64,000 bases of DNA from Parazoarcus communis (GTDB lineage Bacteria > Pseudomonadota > Gammaproteobacteria > Burkholderiales > Rhodocyclaceae), in contig NZ_CP022188.1 in NCBI RefSeq assembly GCF_003111665.1, forward strand, positions 2,108,001 to 2,172,000. The letters run 5' to 3'. A program made the translations under genes and the position numbers. The notes beneath the pieces were generated by a model. That model ran no database searches. It saw only the letters and a program-made list of their open reading frames with translations, and was not told where the DNA came from. Below are positions 8,858-17,161 of this stretch, piece after piece. Within the stretch, counting starts at the first letter, position 1. Each line of letters begins with the position of its first letter.

Positions 8858-9469
8858 ATGGAATCTCTTACGGCCTGCGCCTACATGTCTCGAACCTCAC
8901 TTAAGTTGTATCTTGTCGAAGGCGGGATCAGGCTCATCTTTCCGCTGTTTGGCGTCGCCTTGCTGGTGGCAGGTATTTTCGGTGCGATCTCGTTCGGGGT
9001 GCAGCCGCTGTACGAGGCAATGCAGACGCGGCAGTGGATGCCGGTGCCTGCCACGCTCGAAGTCGCGTCGATCGAGTCCGCTGACTTCCTCCACAACAGG
9101 CCGCTGCCGGCGCTGAAAGTGCGCTATCGCTACACGGTCGACGCCGAAGACTTTGTCGGTTCCCGTTATGACCTGCACCAGGGGGTGGGTTACCACAGGG
9201 CGCTCAAGGCTGTGTTGCAAGAGATGGTCGTCGGTCAGGCGGTTACCGCCTGGATCGATCCGGCCGATCCGGGCAAGGTTGTGCTTGTGCGCTCGCTCAA
9301 CTGGACGCTGCTTGCGATGGCCTTGCCCTTTGTCGCGATTGCACTGCTCGGCGGCTTTTTGTTGCTCGGTGGCATGGTGGCCTGGAATCAGGCGCGGCCG
9401 CTGGGCAGTCCCGGGGGCAGTTCGGCGCAGGAGGCCAAGCCCCGACGCGCCCGGTCGTCCAGGACGTAG
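8858..9469 (+). CDS. DUF3592 membrane protein
   Basis: A 203-residue protein with two hydrophobic segments (about 24-46 and 148-172) flanking an extracytoplasmic domain. That domain reads VPATLEVASIES, then LPALKVRYRYTVDAEDFVGS and AWIDPADPGKVVLVR, the typical pattern of DUF3592: a small beta domain ending in a cysteine- or aspartate-proline turn before the second helix. Function is unknown in the family. An alternative start is the ATG at 8885, which would still keep both membrane segments. The gene stands alone, three bases from the convergent trhP stop. Confidence 0.75.
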   Translation: MESLTACAYMSRTSLKLYLVEGGIRLIFPLFGVALLVAGIFGAISFGVQPLYEAMQTRQWMPVPATLEVASIESADFLHNRPLPALKVRYRYTVDAEDFVGSRYDLHQGVGYHRALKAVLQEMVVGQAVTAWIDPADPGKVVLVRSLNWTLLAMALPFVAIALLGGFLLLGGMVAWNQARPLGSPGGSSAQEAKPRRARSSRT

Positions 9470-9472
9470 GAA

Positions 9473-10849
9473 TCAGACGAAACGCGCGACGAAGCAGGGC
9501 TGGGCCGGATTGGCGCCGGCTGGCAGCGCGAGCCGGATGCGGCGCCCGCTGCCCGGCACCATGTCGAGTGCAGCACCATCGGCATCTTCCATGTGCGTGC
9601 AGGTGGCGGTGAAATTGCCGTCAGGCTGCACGAATTCCAGCGTATCGCCGACGCCGAAACGGTTTTTCACCTCGACTTCGGCCAGCCCGCGCGCGCTATC
9701 GAAACCGACCATTTCGCCAACCAGCAGGCTGCGTCCCGATTCCGAATGACCCCGCAGGTAATTCTGGTGTTCGGGTGTGTGGTGGCGCTGATAGAAGCCA
9801 TCCGTATAGCCGCGGTTGGCAAGGCCTTCGAGTTCGCCGAGCAATCGCAGGTCGAAGGGCCGGCCGGCAAGGGCATCGTCAATGGCACGTCGGTAGCCCT
9901 GGCTGGTGCGCGCAACGTAGTAGGGGCTCTTGGTGCGGCCTTCGATCTTGAGCGAGTCGACGCCGATGTCCACCAGTCGCTGTACATGCTCGATGGCGCG
10001 CAGGTCGCGCGAGTTCATGATGTAAGTGCCGTGCTCGTCTTCTTCGATCGGCATCAGCTCGCCCGGGCGGGATCCCTCTTCCAGCAGCCATGTCCGGTTT
10101 GCCTCGGCGTGTCGCGGCCCGCCGCCAAGTGCCGTGCCCACCGTGCCGAAATCACGCGGATTGCCCATTGCAGGGGCGCTGCTGCAGGTCTGAATGTCAC
10201 CGCTTGCGGTCTCGGTGCCCGCGTGCACCTTGTAGTCCCAGCGGCAGGAGTTGGTGCAGCTGCCCTGGTTGGGGTCGCGATGGTTGAAATAGCCCGACAG
10301 CAGGCAGCGGCCGGAGTAGGCGATGCACAGCGCGCCGTGCACAAAGACTTCGAGCTCCATTTCGGGGCAGGCATCGCGAATCTCGGCGACTTCGTCCAGC
10401 GACAGCTCGCGCGACAGGATGATGCGCTTCACCCCCATCGACTGCCAGAAACGCACGCTCGCGTAGTTTGTGGTGTTGGCCTGTACCGAGAGGTGGATCG
10501 CCATGTCAGGCCAGCGCTCGCGCACCATCATCATCAGGCCGGGGTCGGCCATGATCAGCGCGTCGGGCTTCATGCCGATCACGGGCGCGATGTCGCGCTC
10601 GAAAGTGCGAACCTTGGCGTTGTGGGGATAGATGTTGGCAACCAGATAGAAGCCCTTGCCCGCAGCGTGTGCTTCGTCAATACCGGCCGCGAGTGCATCG
10701 AGCTTGTCGAAGCTGTTGTTGCGCACCCGCAGCGAGTAGCGCGGCTGGCCGGCATACACCGCATCGGCGCCATAGGCGAAGGCGGTGCGCATCATGTCGA
10801 GGGAGCCTGCGGGCGCAAGCAGTTCGGTCGGGCGGCGGGAGGCAGTCAT
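9473..10849 (-). CDS. trhP: U32-family tRNA hydroxylation protein, TrhP/YegQ type
   Basis: A 458-residue member of peptidase family U32, best matched to YegQ (now TrhP), which together with prephenate-derived metabolism makes 5-hydroxyuridine at the wobble position of some tRNAs. The opening TELLAPAGSLDMM, the U32 signature HGALCIAYSGRCLLSGYF and the following SCTNSCRWDY cysteines, which ligate an iron-sulfur cluster in the family, are all present. The C-terminal part (RFGVGDTLEFVQPDGN) is the usual small beta domain. The start at 10849 gives the family length; the frame stays open upstream but reads as non-coding. Protease activity is not expected. Confidence 0.88.
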   Translation of the reverse strand: MTASRRPTELLAPAGSLDMMRTAFAYGADAVYAGQPRYSLRVRNNSFDKLDALAAGIDEAHAAGKGFYLVANIYPHNAKVRTFERDIAPVIGMKPDALIMADPGLMMMVRERWPDMAIHLSVQANTTNYASVRFWQSMGVKRIILSRELSLDEVAEIRDACPEMELEVFVHGALCIAYSGRCLLSGYFNHRDPNQGSCTNSCRWDYKVHAGTETASGDIQTCSSAPAMGNPRDFGTVGTALGGGPRHAEANRTWLLEEGSRPGELMPIEEDEHGTYIMNSRDLRAIEHVQRLVDIGVDSLKIEGRTKSPYYVARTSQGYRRAIDDALAGRPFDLRLLGELEGLANRGYTDGFYQRHHTPEHQNYLRGHSESGRSLLVGEMVGFDSARGLAEVEVKNRFGVGDTLEFVQPDGNFTATCTHMEDADGAALDMVPGSGRRIRLALPAGANPAQPCFVARFV

Positions 10850-10929
10850 GGCTGGAGGTGCAGGGCAAAGCGGTATTTTACGCATCGGCCCTTGCTGGCG
10901 CATCCCCGCAGGCGATTTGCCGTCGCCGA

Positions 10930-10976
10930 TGCACCGTAATCGGGCGGTCTGGCAGTGAAATGCACGGTCAGTGTGC
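10930..10976 (+). promoter_or_regulatory. Possible NtrC-type enhancer half-sites upstream of amt
   Basis: Two TGCAC-containing elements, TGCACCGTAATCGGGCG (10930-10946) and TGCACGGTCAGTGTGC (10961-10976), resemble the NtrC consensus TGCACC-N5-GGTGCA in their left halves but only weakly in the right halves. They lie about 60-100 bases upstream of the sigma-54 promoter, where such sites usually sit. Position supports them more than sequence does. Confidence 0.35.
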
Positions 10977-11029
10977 GGCTTCCGTACCTGTTTTGGGGCG
11001 CATGCACCGCCGTGTCTGGGGTGTTTGCA

Positions 11030-11046
11030 CTGGAACGGTGCTTGCT
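11030..11046 (+). promoter_or_regulatory. Sigma-54 (-24/-12) promoter of the ammonium transporter gene
   Basis: CTGGAACGGTGCTTGCT matches the sigma-54 consensus YTGGCACGN4TTGCW at every fixed position except one (A for C). GG (11032-11033) and GC (11044-11045) have the required 10-base spacing. It lies 30 bases before the amt start codon, fitting nitrogen-limitation control by NtrC. Confidence 0.8.
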
Positions 11047-11075
11047 TTCGATCCGCTATTCCGTCTGGAGGGATC

Positions 11076-12278
11076 ATGGAAGCTTTCAAATCAAGCAGCG
11101 ATGTCCTGTTCATTTTGTTGGGCGCCATCATGGTGTTGGCGATGCACGCAGGGTTTGCCTTCCTTGAGGTAGGCACGGTGCGCAAGAAGAATCAGGTCAA
11201 TGCCCTGGTAAAAATTCTGACTGACTTTGCCGTATCTACGCTGGCCTATTTCCTGATTGGCTATGGCATCGCATACGGGGTCCATTTCTTTACCAGCGCC
11301 GAAACCCTGCTGGAGAAAAGCGGATTCGAGCTCACCCGCTTCTTCTTTCTGCTGACCTTTGCCGCAGCGATTCCCGCGATCATCTCGGGCGGCATCGCGG
11401 AGCGCGCGAAGTTCTACCCGCAGCTCGCAGCCACCTTTCTGATCGTCGGTTTCATCTACCCCTTCTTCGAAGGTGTCGCGTGGAATCAGGCGTACGGTGT
11501 GCAGGCTTGGCTCTCCGCAAGCTTCGGTGCGGAGTTTCACGACTTCGCCGGCTCGGTGGTGGTGCACGCGATGGGTGGGTGGATCGCGCTTCCGGCGGTG
11601 CTGCTGCTGGGTGCGCGTCATGGCCGTTACTCGCGCACCGGCGACATCTCTGCGCATCCGCCGTCCTCCATCCCCTTTCTGGCGCTGGGCGCCTGGATTC
11701 TGATCGTGGGCTGGTTCGGCTTCAACGTGATGTCTGCCCAGACCCTGGAGAAGATCACCGGCTTGGTCGCGATCAACTCACTGATGGCGATGGTCGGCGG
11801 CACGCTGGCAGCCCTGCTGATGGGCAGGAACGACCCTGGTTTCGTGCACAACGGGCCGCTTGCAGGTCTGGTTGCGGTCTGTGCGGGTTCTGACCTCATG
11901 CACCCGCTTGGTGCGTTGGTAGTCGGCGGGGTGGCCGGTGCCCTGTTCGTGGTGATGTTCACCCTCACCCAGAATCGCTGGAAGATCGATGACGTGCTCG
12001 GTGTGTGGCCGCTTCATGGCTTGTGCGGTACCTGGGGCGGGCTCGCTGCGGGTATTTTCGGCAGCACGGCGCTCGGTGGCCTCGGTGGCGTGTCTTTCAT
12101 GTCGCAGTTGGTGATGACGGTATTCGCCATTGCGGTTGCCGTCGGCGGGGGCGTTCTGGTGTACGGCGTGCTAAAGCTCACGCTCGGGTTGCGCCTGGAT
12201 CAGGAGGACGAATACATGGGGGCAGACCTTGCAATCCACCGCATCACTTCGACGGCGGAGCGCGAGTCAAACTGGTAA
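11076..12278 (+). CDS. amt: Ammonium transporter (Amt/Mep/Rh family)
   Basis: A 400-residue polytopic inner-membrane channel for ammonium/ammonia with about eleven membrane helices. The twin pore histidines are visible in GSVVVHAMGGW and WPLHGLCGTWGG, and the DFAVST and GGIAERAKF regions are typical. ATG at 11076 has a strong ribosome site (GGAGGG, 11067-11072) and lies directly behind a near-perfect sigma-54 promoter, so expression under nitrogen limitation is likely. No glnK or other PII gene is adjacent, unlike the usual glnK-amtB pair; a PII protein encoded elsewhere may regulate it. The C-terminal tail is short (EYMGADLAIHRI), with the Gly/Asp region that contacts the channel core in Amt proteins. 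Confidence 0.93.
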   Translation: MEAFKSSSDVLFILLGAIMVLAMHAGFAFLEVGTVRKKNQVNALVKILTDFAVSTLAYFLIGYGIAYGVHFFTSAETLLEKSGFELTRFFFLLTFAAAIPAIISGGIAERAKFYPQLAATFLIVGFIYPFFEGVAWNQAYGVQAWLSASFGAEFHDFAGSVVVHAMGGWIALPAVLLLGARHGRYSRTGDISAHPPSSIPFLALGAWILIVGWFGFNVMSAQTLEKITGLVAINSLMAMVGGTLAALLMGRNDPGFVHNGPLAGLVAVCAGSDLMHPLGALVVGGVAGALFVVMFTLTQNRWKIDDVLGVWPLHGLCGTWGGLAAGIFGSTALGGLGGVSFMSQLVMTVFAIAVAVGGGVLVYGVLKLTLGLRLDQEDEYMGADLAIHRITSTAERESNW

Positions 12279-12370
12279 GGGCCGGGGGCCAGGGGCGACG
12301 GGCCGGAGTCGATGGCGCGAAACAGGTTTCGTTGCGCCCCCGGTGCACCCCGCCATGAACCATGTCATGA

Positions 12371-12410
12371 AGACAGGGCGCGGTGTTTGCAGCAGAATTG
12401 CGCCCTGTCT
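12371..12410. repeat. 11-bp inverted repeat between amt and rlmA
   Basis: AGACAGGGCGC (12371-12381) and its exact reverse complement GCGCCCTGTCT (12400-12410) enclose an 18-base loop. No T tract follows. It could end amt transcription in a Rho-assisted way or be a structure in the rlmA leader. Confidence 0.45.
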
Positions 12411-12439
12411 CAAGATTCGGGCGCAGGGCGCCTCAGTTC

Positions 12440-13291
12440 ATGATCATCCCATTTCAGGCTTTGGTCTGCCCGCTCGACGGGGCCCGTCTGCACCGTAACG
12501 GTTCCGCATGGCGTTGCGCCGCCGGGCACACTTTCGACGTTGCCAGCCAGGGCTATACGCACTTGTTGCCGGTACAGCAGAAGCGTTCGCGCGATCCGGG
12601 CGACAGCAAGGAGATGGTGGCCGCGCGGCGACGCTTTCTCAATGCCGGCCCCTATCAGCCCATCGCCGCAGCGGTCGCCCGGGTGGCGCTGGAGGGCGTG
12701 GCTGCCAACGCAGAGCTCAGCTGCCTCGATGCCGGCTGTGGCGAAGGCTACTACCTGCGGCAGTTGGCCGCTGCAGGCGGCGAAGGGCAGACGCTGGCTT
12801 TGCTCGGGCTGGATATTTCAAAGTGGGCGGTGCTGTCTGCCGCAAAGCAGGACAAGCGGCCCAACTGGGTTGTGGGCAGCAATGCCAACCTGCCTGTGTT
12901 CTCGGGCACGCTGGACCGGGTGCTGTGCATGTTCGGTTTTCCGGTCTACCCGGAGTTCGCACGTGTGCTCAAGCCGGCTGGCATGCTGCTGCAGGTCGAT
13001 TCGGGGCCGGACCATCTGCGGGAGTTGCGCGAGATCATCTATCCGACGCTCAAGCCTGAGCGCACGGGCGAAATGCCGACGCCTGAAGGCTTTGTCAGAC
13101 AGTCTTCCGAGACCGTCCGCTACCGGCTGGATCTCTCGGGTAGCGAGCAGATTGGCGATCTGCTGGCGATGACGCCGCACCTGTATCGCGCGAGTGCTGA
13201 AGGGCGTGCAAAGGCTGCGGCGCTGACGGCGCTCTCGGTTACGGTGGATGTGCGCCTCAACGCCTTCATGCGACGGCCCGCATCGGCCTAA
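12440..13291 (+). CDS. rlmA: 23S rRNA (guanine-N1)-methyltransferase, RlmA type
   Basis: A 283-residue S-adenosylmethionine-dependent methyltransferase related to E. coli RlmA, which methylates G745 of 23S rRNA. The family block LLPVQQKRSRDPGDSKEMV and the SAM motif LDAGCGEGYY are clear. The N-terminal zinc region reads VCPLDGAR...WRCAAGHTFD, so the ligand set would be C10, D13, C26, H30: the second cysteine of the E. coli CPLC knuckle is replaced by aspartate. ATG at 12440 is chosen because the protein then starts as in homologues (MIIPFQALVCP); the frame is open 19 codons further upstream. Its 3' end overlaps the convergent RNA-ligase gene by four bases. Confidence 0.88.
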   Translation: MIIPFQALVCPLDGARLHRNGSAWRCAAGHTFDVASQGYTHLLPVQQKRSRDPGDSKEMVAARRRFLNAGPYQPIAAAVARVALEGVAANAELSCLDAGCGEGYYLRQLAAAGGEGQTLALLGLDISKWAVLSAAKQDKRPNWVVGSNANLPVFSGTLDRVLCMFGFPVYPEFARVLKPAGMLLQVDSGPDHLRELREIIYPTLKPERTGEMPTPEGFVRQSSETVRYRLDLSGSEQIGDLLAMTPHLYRASAEGRAKAAALTALSVTVDVRLNAFMRRPASA

Positions 13292-14046
13292 GCGCGCTTC
13301 GCTGTCCGGGCTTGAAACGGAGGCGCTTCGTGCCACTGCATTACGCCGCGCTCGAAGTCATAGTCAGCGATGCGCGTCAATGCGCCGCCGATATCCGCCG
13401 ATTGGTAGCCGAACAGGCTGATGCGCTCGATGCGCAGATCGAGGGGCGCGTTGTCGGCGAAGCGGCTGAGTCGTTCATGAACCTGCGCGGTGGGCCACGC
13501 GTCGGCATAGAGGCCGACGGTCACGTGCGGGGTGTAGCTGCCGTCGGGATGCTTGAGCTCGCCGCCTGCCAGGCAGGTGCGCAGGCTGGCAATGTGCGTG
13601 CCTGCGTCATCGACTTCGAGGTAGGGCGCGGAGGTGAAACTGCTCAATGACCCGATCCGGATCCCGAAAGGGCGGGGACGTATGCGTTGCAGACCGGCGA
13701 TTTGCCTGTGCAGGGCTTCGGCGCCAAAGTCGTCTGCGTGGCAGGGGTTGGTGCTGGGGAAACCGCACAGGCTCAGCGTGATGTGCGGCTGACGGGCGTA
13801 GTCGTCAAGGAGAAGCCCGGAAAGCTGGCGCTGTGCTGAGAGCACGCGCTGGCGCACCGGGGGCGTATCCACATCGAGCGCCCACAGGAGATAGCGCGGC
13901 CGGCCAAGATGCCACTCGGAGAAATCGCGCCTGACATTGCGGATGGTCTGGCTGGCGCCTGAAAAGGCCGGGGCGTTCACTGCGGACGGCGGCTCGACAA
14001 AAGATGCTCGCGGTGCACGTCGCCCCTCATTGCCCGCAACCGGCAA
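13288..14046 (-). CDS. 2'-5' RNA ligase / 2H phosphoesterase family protein
   Basis: A 252-residue protein of the 2H phosphoesterase superfamily. The two catalytic HxTx motifs are PHITLSLCG and PHVTVGLYA. Family members ligate or cleave 2'-5' RNA bonds or hydrolyse cyclic phosphates; which applies here cannot be decided. The first ~45 residues (before YLLWALDVDT) are not conserved, and the start at 14046 overlaps the end of the flavoprotein gene by 20 bases; no later ATG exists before the domain, so either this start or an internal GTG is used. The gene is probably cotranscribed with the flavoprotein and thioesterase genes upstream. Confidence 0.78.
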   Translation of the reverse strand: MPVAGNEGRRAPRASFVEPPSAVNAPAFSGASQTIRNVRRDFSEWHLGRPRYLLWALDVDTPPVRQRVLSAQRQLSGLLLDDYARQPHITLSLCGFPSTNPCHADDFGAEALHRQIAGLQRIRPRPFGIRIGSLSSFTSAPYLEVDDAGTHIASLRTCLAGGELKHPDGSYTPHVTVGLYADAWPTAQVHERLSRFADNAPLDLRIERISLFGYQSADIGGALTRIADYDFERGVMQWHEAPPFQARTAKRA

Positions 14047-15307
14047 GCCAGTCGACGACGCCCCGGCCGGCAGCCCTGCCGCTGGCGAAGCAGGCGGTCA
14101 GCAGATAGCCACCGGTGGGCGCCTCCCAGTCGAGCATCTCGCCGGCGCAGAACACGCCCGGCATGGCTTGCAGCATCAGGCCGGACTCGGTGCCCTCGAA
14201 GCGGACGCCGCCCGCAGTGCTGATGGCTTCGTCGATGGGGCGGGTTGCACTGAGCCGCAGTGGCAGCGCCTTGATGCCGGCGGCAAGCTGGGCCGGATCG
14301 GCGAACGCGGCGGCGGAAAGGCACTCGCGCAGCAGGCCGGCCTTGACACCCTTGATGCCCGCCTGACCTTGCAGGTGACTCGCCATCGAACGGCTGCCGC
14401 GCGGACGGGCAAGATCGGTCGTCAGTCGCGCCAGGCTGCGTCCGGGCGCAAGGTCAAGATAGAGCGTGGCTTCGCCCTGTGCTGCAAGCGTGTCGCGCAG
14501 CGGGGCCGACAAGGCGTAGACCAGCCCGCCTTCGATACCTGTGGCGCTGATCATGCACTCGCCGCTGTGGGTGTGCGTCCGCCCCAGTGGGTCGGTGCAC
14601 TGCGCCGCGAGCGACTTCACGGGGGCTCCGCCGAAGCGTTCGAGGAAGTGCGTGCTCCAGCCCGGAGTTTGCCCGTCGCCGCAGGAGACATCGAATCCAC
14701 AGTTGGCGGGCCGCAACTCGGCCACATCGATGCCCTGTGTGCGCAGGGTTTCGACCCACGCGCCGTCCGAGCCAAGCTTCGCCCAGCTGCCGCCCCCGAG
14801 TGCGAGCACGACCGCAGTGGCCGTAACACTGCGCTCGCCGTCGGGTGTGGCGAAGCGCAATACCTGAGCGGACGCGTCCGGGGACTGCCCCCAGCCGAGC
14901 CAGCGATGCCGTACGGCAAACCTCACCCCGTTCGCGCGCAGTCTGGCCAACCAGGCGCGAAGCAGGGGCGCTGCCTTCATTTCCTTTGGGAAAACCCGTC
15001 CCGAGCTGCCGACGAAGGTTTCGATGCCGAGTGCAGCGGCCCAGTCGCGAAGCGCGGTGGGGCCAAAGGCGTCGATCATCGGTGCCAGTTCGCCCGAGCG
15101 CGCGCCGTAACGCGACAGAAAGTCGGCGCTGGCTTCGCTGTGCGTGAGGTTGAGGCCGCCGCGTCCGGCCAGCAGAAACTTGCGTCCCACCGACGGCATC
15201 GCATCGAAGACGGTGACGGCAATGCCATGCGTGGCGAGCACCTCGGCAGCCATCAGTCCGGCCGGCCCGCCACCAATGACGGCGACGAGCGCTTCAGCCT
15301 TGATCAT
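14027..15307 (-). CDS. BaiN/YhiN-like FAD-dependent oxidoreductase (TIGR03862 type)
   Basis: A 426-residue HI0933-like flavoprotein. The N-terminal dinucleotide-binding motif is VIGGGPAGLMAAE, followed by the family signature GRKFLLAGRGGLNLTHSE; the C-terminal FAD contact is FCAGEMLDWEAPTGGY. Homologues are annotated as NAD(P)/FAD-dependent oxidoreductases, mostly of unknown substrate. The start is the ATG at 15307, which follows the thioesterase stop by a single base (TGACATG), pointing to translational coupling; the longer reading frame upstream lies inside that gene. No membrane segments. Confidence 0.85.
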   Translation of the reverse strand: MIKAEALVAVIGGGPAGLMAAEVLATHGIAVTVFDAMPSVGRKFLLAGRGGLNLTHSEASADFLSRYGARSGELAPMIDAFGPTALRDWAAALGIETFVGSSGRVFPKEMKAAPLLRAWLARLRANGVRFAVRHRWLGWGQSPDASAQVLRFATPDGERSVTATAVVLALGGGSWAKLGSDGAWVETLRTQGIDVAELRPANCGFDVSCGDGQTPGWSTHFLERFGGAPVKSLAAQCTDPLGRTHTHSGECMISATGIEGGLVYALSAPLRDTLAAQGEATLYLDLAPGRSLARLTTDLARPRGSRSMASHLQGQAGIKGVKAGLLRECLSAAAFADPAQLAAGIKALPLRLSATRPIDEAISTAGGVRFEGTESGLMLQAMPGVFCAGEMLDWEAPTGGYLLTACFASGRAAGRGVVDWLAGCGQ

Positions 15308-15308
15308 G

Positions 15309-15743
15309 TCAGGTCTGGTCCGACGGGAAGCGGCGGCGGAAGCCGTCAGGTACCGGGGAAATCTTGCGCGCGGTGTAGTCGAAGAACACGATGCCGGTCT
15401 TGCCGCGCGCAACCTCCCGCCCCGAGGCGAGGTCGGTCATGCGCCATTGCAGATCACAGCCGTACTTGCTGAAATCGGCCGCGCCCATGGACACCACCAT
15501 CGTTTCCCCATGGAAAGCTTCGGATTTGTACTGCAGCGCCGCGTCGGCAACGATGATGCCGAGCCCCTCGACGCTGAGTTCGGTGTAGTCCATCGACTTC
15601 AGGTAACGCACCCTCGCTTCGCTGACGACGGTGAGCAGCAGGGCGTTGTCGAGGTGGCCGCCATAGTTCATGTGACTCAGGTAGAGCTGAATCTCGCAGG
15701 AAAAGGGCAGCGTGTCCGGGAGGTCGATCTGAATGCGGGGCAT
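15309..15743 (-). CDS. Hotdog-fold acyl-CoA thioesterase (4HBT family)
   Basis: A 144-residue single hotdog domain. LSHMNYGGHLDNALLLTVVS corresponds to the catalytic loop and helix of the 4-hydroxybenzoyl-CoA thioesterase group, with Asn/His in place of the D-x-x-G-V-V-Y pattern seen in YbgC proteins. The rest (VADAALQYKSEAFHGETMVV) matches the second strand region. It likely hydrolyses an acyl-CoA of unknown chain. It leads a probable operon with the flavoprotein and the RNA-ligase family gene. Confidence 0.82.
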   Translation of the reverse strand: MPRIQIDLPDTLPFSCEIQLYLSHMNYGGHLDNALLLTVVSEARVRYLKSMDYTELSVEGLGIIVADAALQYKSEAFHGETMVVSMGAADFSKYGCDLQWRMTDLASGREVARGKTGIVFFDYTARKISPVPDGFRRRFPSDQT

Positions 15744-15852
15744 GTCGTATTCGCTCCGCAGAAGGCGGGCGCAGAAATTGGCGGTCGTCGACAGTAGCGC
15801 CCGCGGTGCAGCAATTCAAGCCCGGCAGGGGATGGCGCGGGCTTCGGTGTGC

Positions 15853-15885
15853 GGCCCGACGGTTGCTGAGCACCGCCGTCGGGCC
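15853..15885 (-). terminator. Hairpin downstream of kbp (terminator-like, no U tract)
   Basis: GGCCCGACGG (15853-15862) pairs perfectly with CCGTCGGGCC (15876-15885) across a 13-base loop. It starts about ten bases after the kbp stop codon on the minus strand. The missing T tract makes intrinsic termination uncertain. Confidence 0.5.
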
Positions 15886-15895
15886 GTGGAAATGC

Positions 15896-16399
15896 TCAGG
15901 CCTGCGGCGGAATGCGCAGCATCTGACCCGGGTAGATCTTGTCGGGGTGGCCGAGCATCGGCTTGTTGGCCTCGAAGATCACCATGTACTTGTTTGCATT
16001 GCCGTAGTAGGTCTTGGCGATGCCGGACAGGGTGTCACCGCGCACCACCGTATGGAAGCGGCCCTCGGGCTCGGGATTGAGCACGGTGAGCTTGTCTTCG
16101 ACTTCGGCGACGCCCGAAACGTTGCCTGCGGCCAGCAGGATGCGCTCCTTGCTTGCCTGGTCCGGCGTGGTGCCACTGACCGTCACCGTGGCGCTTGCGC
16201 CGTCGAAGCTGATGGCAATCTCGGGCGTGAGCAGCTTGAGCGTGTCGATGTAGTGGCTGATGGCCTCGGCTGCCTTGGTGTTGGCAAGCGCGTTGGCTTC
16301 AGGGCTGGGGGCGGCCGCGGCGGCTTCCTGGGCGGCCTTGGCTTCGCCGGTACCGAAGAGCTTTTCCCCTGCATCCTTGATAAAGCTGAACAAACCCAT
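15896..16399 (-). CDS. kbp: BON-LysM protein, Kbp (YgaU) homologue
   Basis: A 167-residue cytoplasmic protein: N-terminal MGLFSFIKDAGEKLFG, a BON domain (~45-105, VSGTTPDQASKERILLAAGN) and a LysM domain (~113-165, HTVVRGDTLSGIAKTYYGNA ending EANKPMLGHPDKIYPGQML). This order and length match E. coli Kbp, a K+-binding protein; the family has no signal peptide, and none is present here. An Ala-rich insert (residues ~20-40) is longer than in E. coli. Start at 16399 has a clean ribosome site (AGGAG). The role in potassium sensing is inferred from the homologue. Confidence 0.9.
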   Translation of the reverse strand: MGLFSFIKDAGEKLFGTGEAKAAQEAAAAAPSPEANALANTKAAEAISHYIDTLKLLTPEIAISFDGASATVTVSGTTPDQASKERILLAAGNVSGVAEVEDKLTVLNPEPEGRFHTVVRGDTLSGIAKTYYGNANKYMVIFEANKPMLGHPDKIYPGQMLRIPPQA

Positions 16400-16607
16400 G
16401 CCAATCTCCTTGTGCGAATTGAAAATGCAAACCCTACATGAAGTCAGTTGCCTCATGTGTGTCGGGTAAATATTCTCACAAAACGATGTTTCGGTCTGTG
16501 CACTGTTCGACTGTTGCAGTGCGCAAATCGAATCGCAAGATCACGCGTATCGGTTAGACTTGCGCGCGGATTGCCAAACAACACAATGACTTGAGCGGGA
16601 GTAAAGC

Positions 16608-17108
16608 ATGTTTGATCAGGAAGACGGCGAACTGAATGTTGTCATGGGGGTGCTTTTCGGCGTCATCGCGCTGGTGATCGCCTTTGTGATCGGCCTTGGC
16701 GTGCATTCGATGAGCCGCAGCGGGGCTGCGCCGACGACTGTCGAGGCGTCTGAGGGCGGGATGGAAGTGATTTATGCCGAGGTCGAGGAAATCGGTGAGC
16801 CCATGCTCAAGGTTTACTTTGAGTCTGGCGTGACCGATCTGCCTGCCGAGGCTATCGAGGCGCTGGCCCCCGTGCTGGGCGAACTCGAAGCACGCACGGA
16901 TGCGCTGGTGCTGCTGTCGGGGTTTCACGATGAAACCGGCGCTGCCGACGTGAACGCCGAAGTGGCAAAGAATCGCGCACTGGGTGTGCGTGAGGCGCTG
17001 CTGGCGGCTGGTGTGCCGGCCGAGCGGGTGCTGATGCGTCGTCCGACTGTCGCGCTCGGCGGCAGTGATGCAGACGAGGCGCGTCGCGTCGAGGTTCGGG
17101 TTCAGTAA
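16608..17108 (+). CDS. Membrane-anchored OmpA-like protein
   Basis: A 166-residue protein with one N-terminal membrane helix (VVMGVLFGVIALVIAFVIGL, residues 11-30) and a periplasmic OmpA-like domain (YFESGVTDLPAEA, LSGFHDETGAADVNAEVAKN, RALGVREALLAAGVPAERV, RRVEVRV). The GHTD motif is changed to GFHDETG, so the Asp is kept. It would be anchored in the inner membrane and reach toward peptidoglycan. Ribosome site GGGAG; strong terminator after the stop. No functional partner is evident nearby. Confidence 0.8.
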   Translation: MFDQEDGELNVVMGVLFGVIALVIAFVIGLGVHSMSRSGAAPTTVEASEGGMEVIYAEVEEIGEPMLKVYFESGVTDLPAEAIEALAPVLGELEARTDALVLLSGFHDETGAADVNAEVAKNRALGVREALLAAGVPAERVLMRRPTVALGGSDADEARRVEVRVQ

Positions 17109-17131
17109 TACAGCCGTGCGGTAAGCGGGCA

Positions 17132-17161
17132 GGGCGCCTGTTTTCGGGGCGCCCTTTTTTA
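17132..17161 (+). terminator. Rho-independent terminator after the OmpA-like gene
   Basis: GGGCGCC (17132-17138) / GGCGCCC (17148-17154) stem followed by TTTTTT. The T tract overlaps the stop codon of the convergent GGDEF-EAL gene. Confidence 0.85.

Noticed and set aside
9593..10939. Plus-strand frame of 448 codons opposite trhP
   Set aside because: Shadow of the U32 gene, no domain.
13937..15472. Plus-strand frame of 511 codons opposite the flavoprotein
   Set aside because: Arg/Gly/Ala-rich, no motif; the opposite strand encodes clear FAD-binding sequence.
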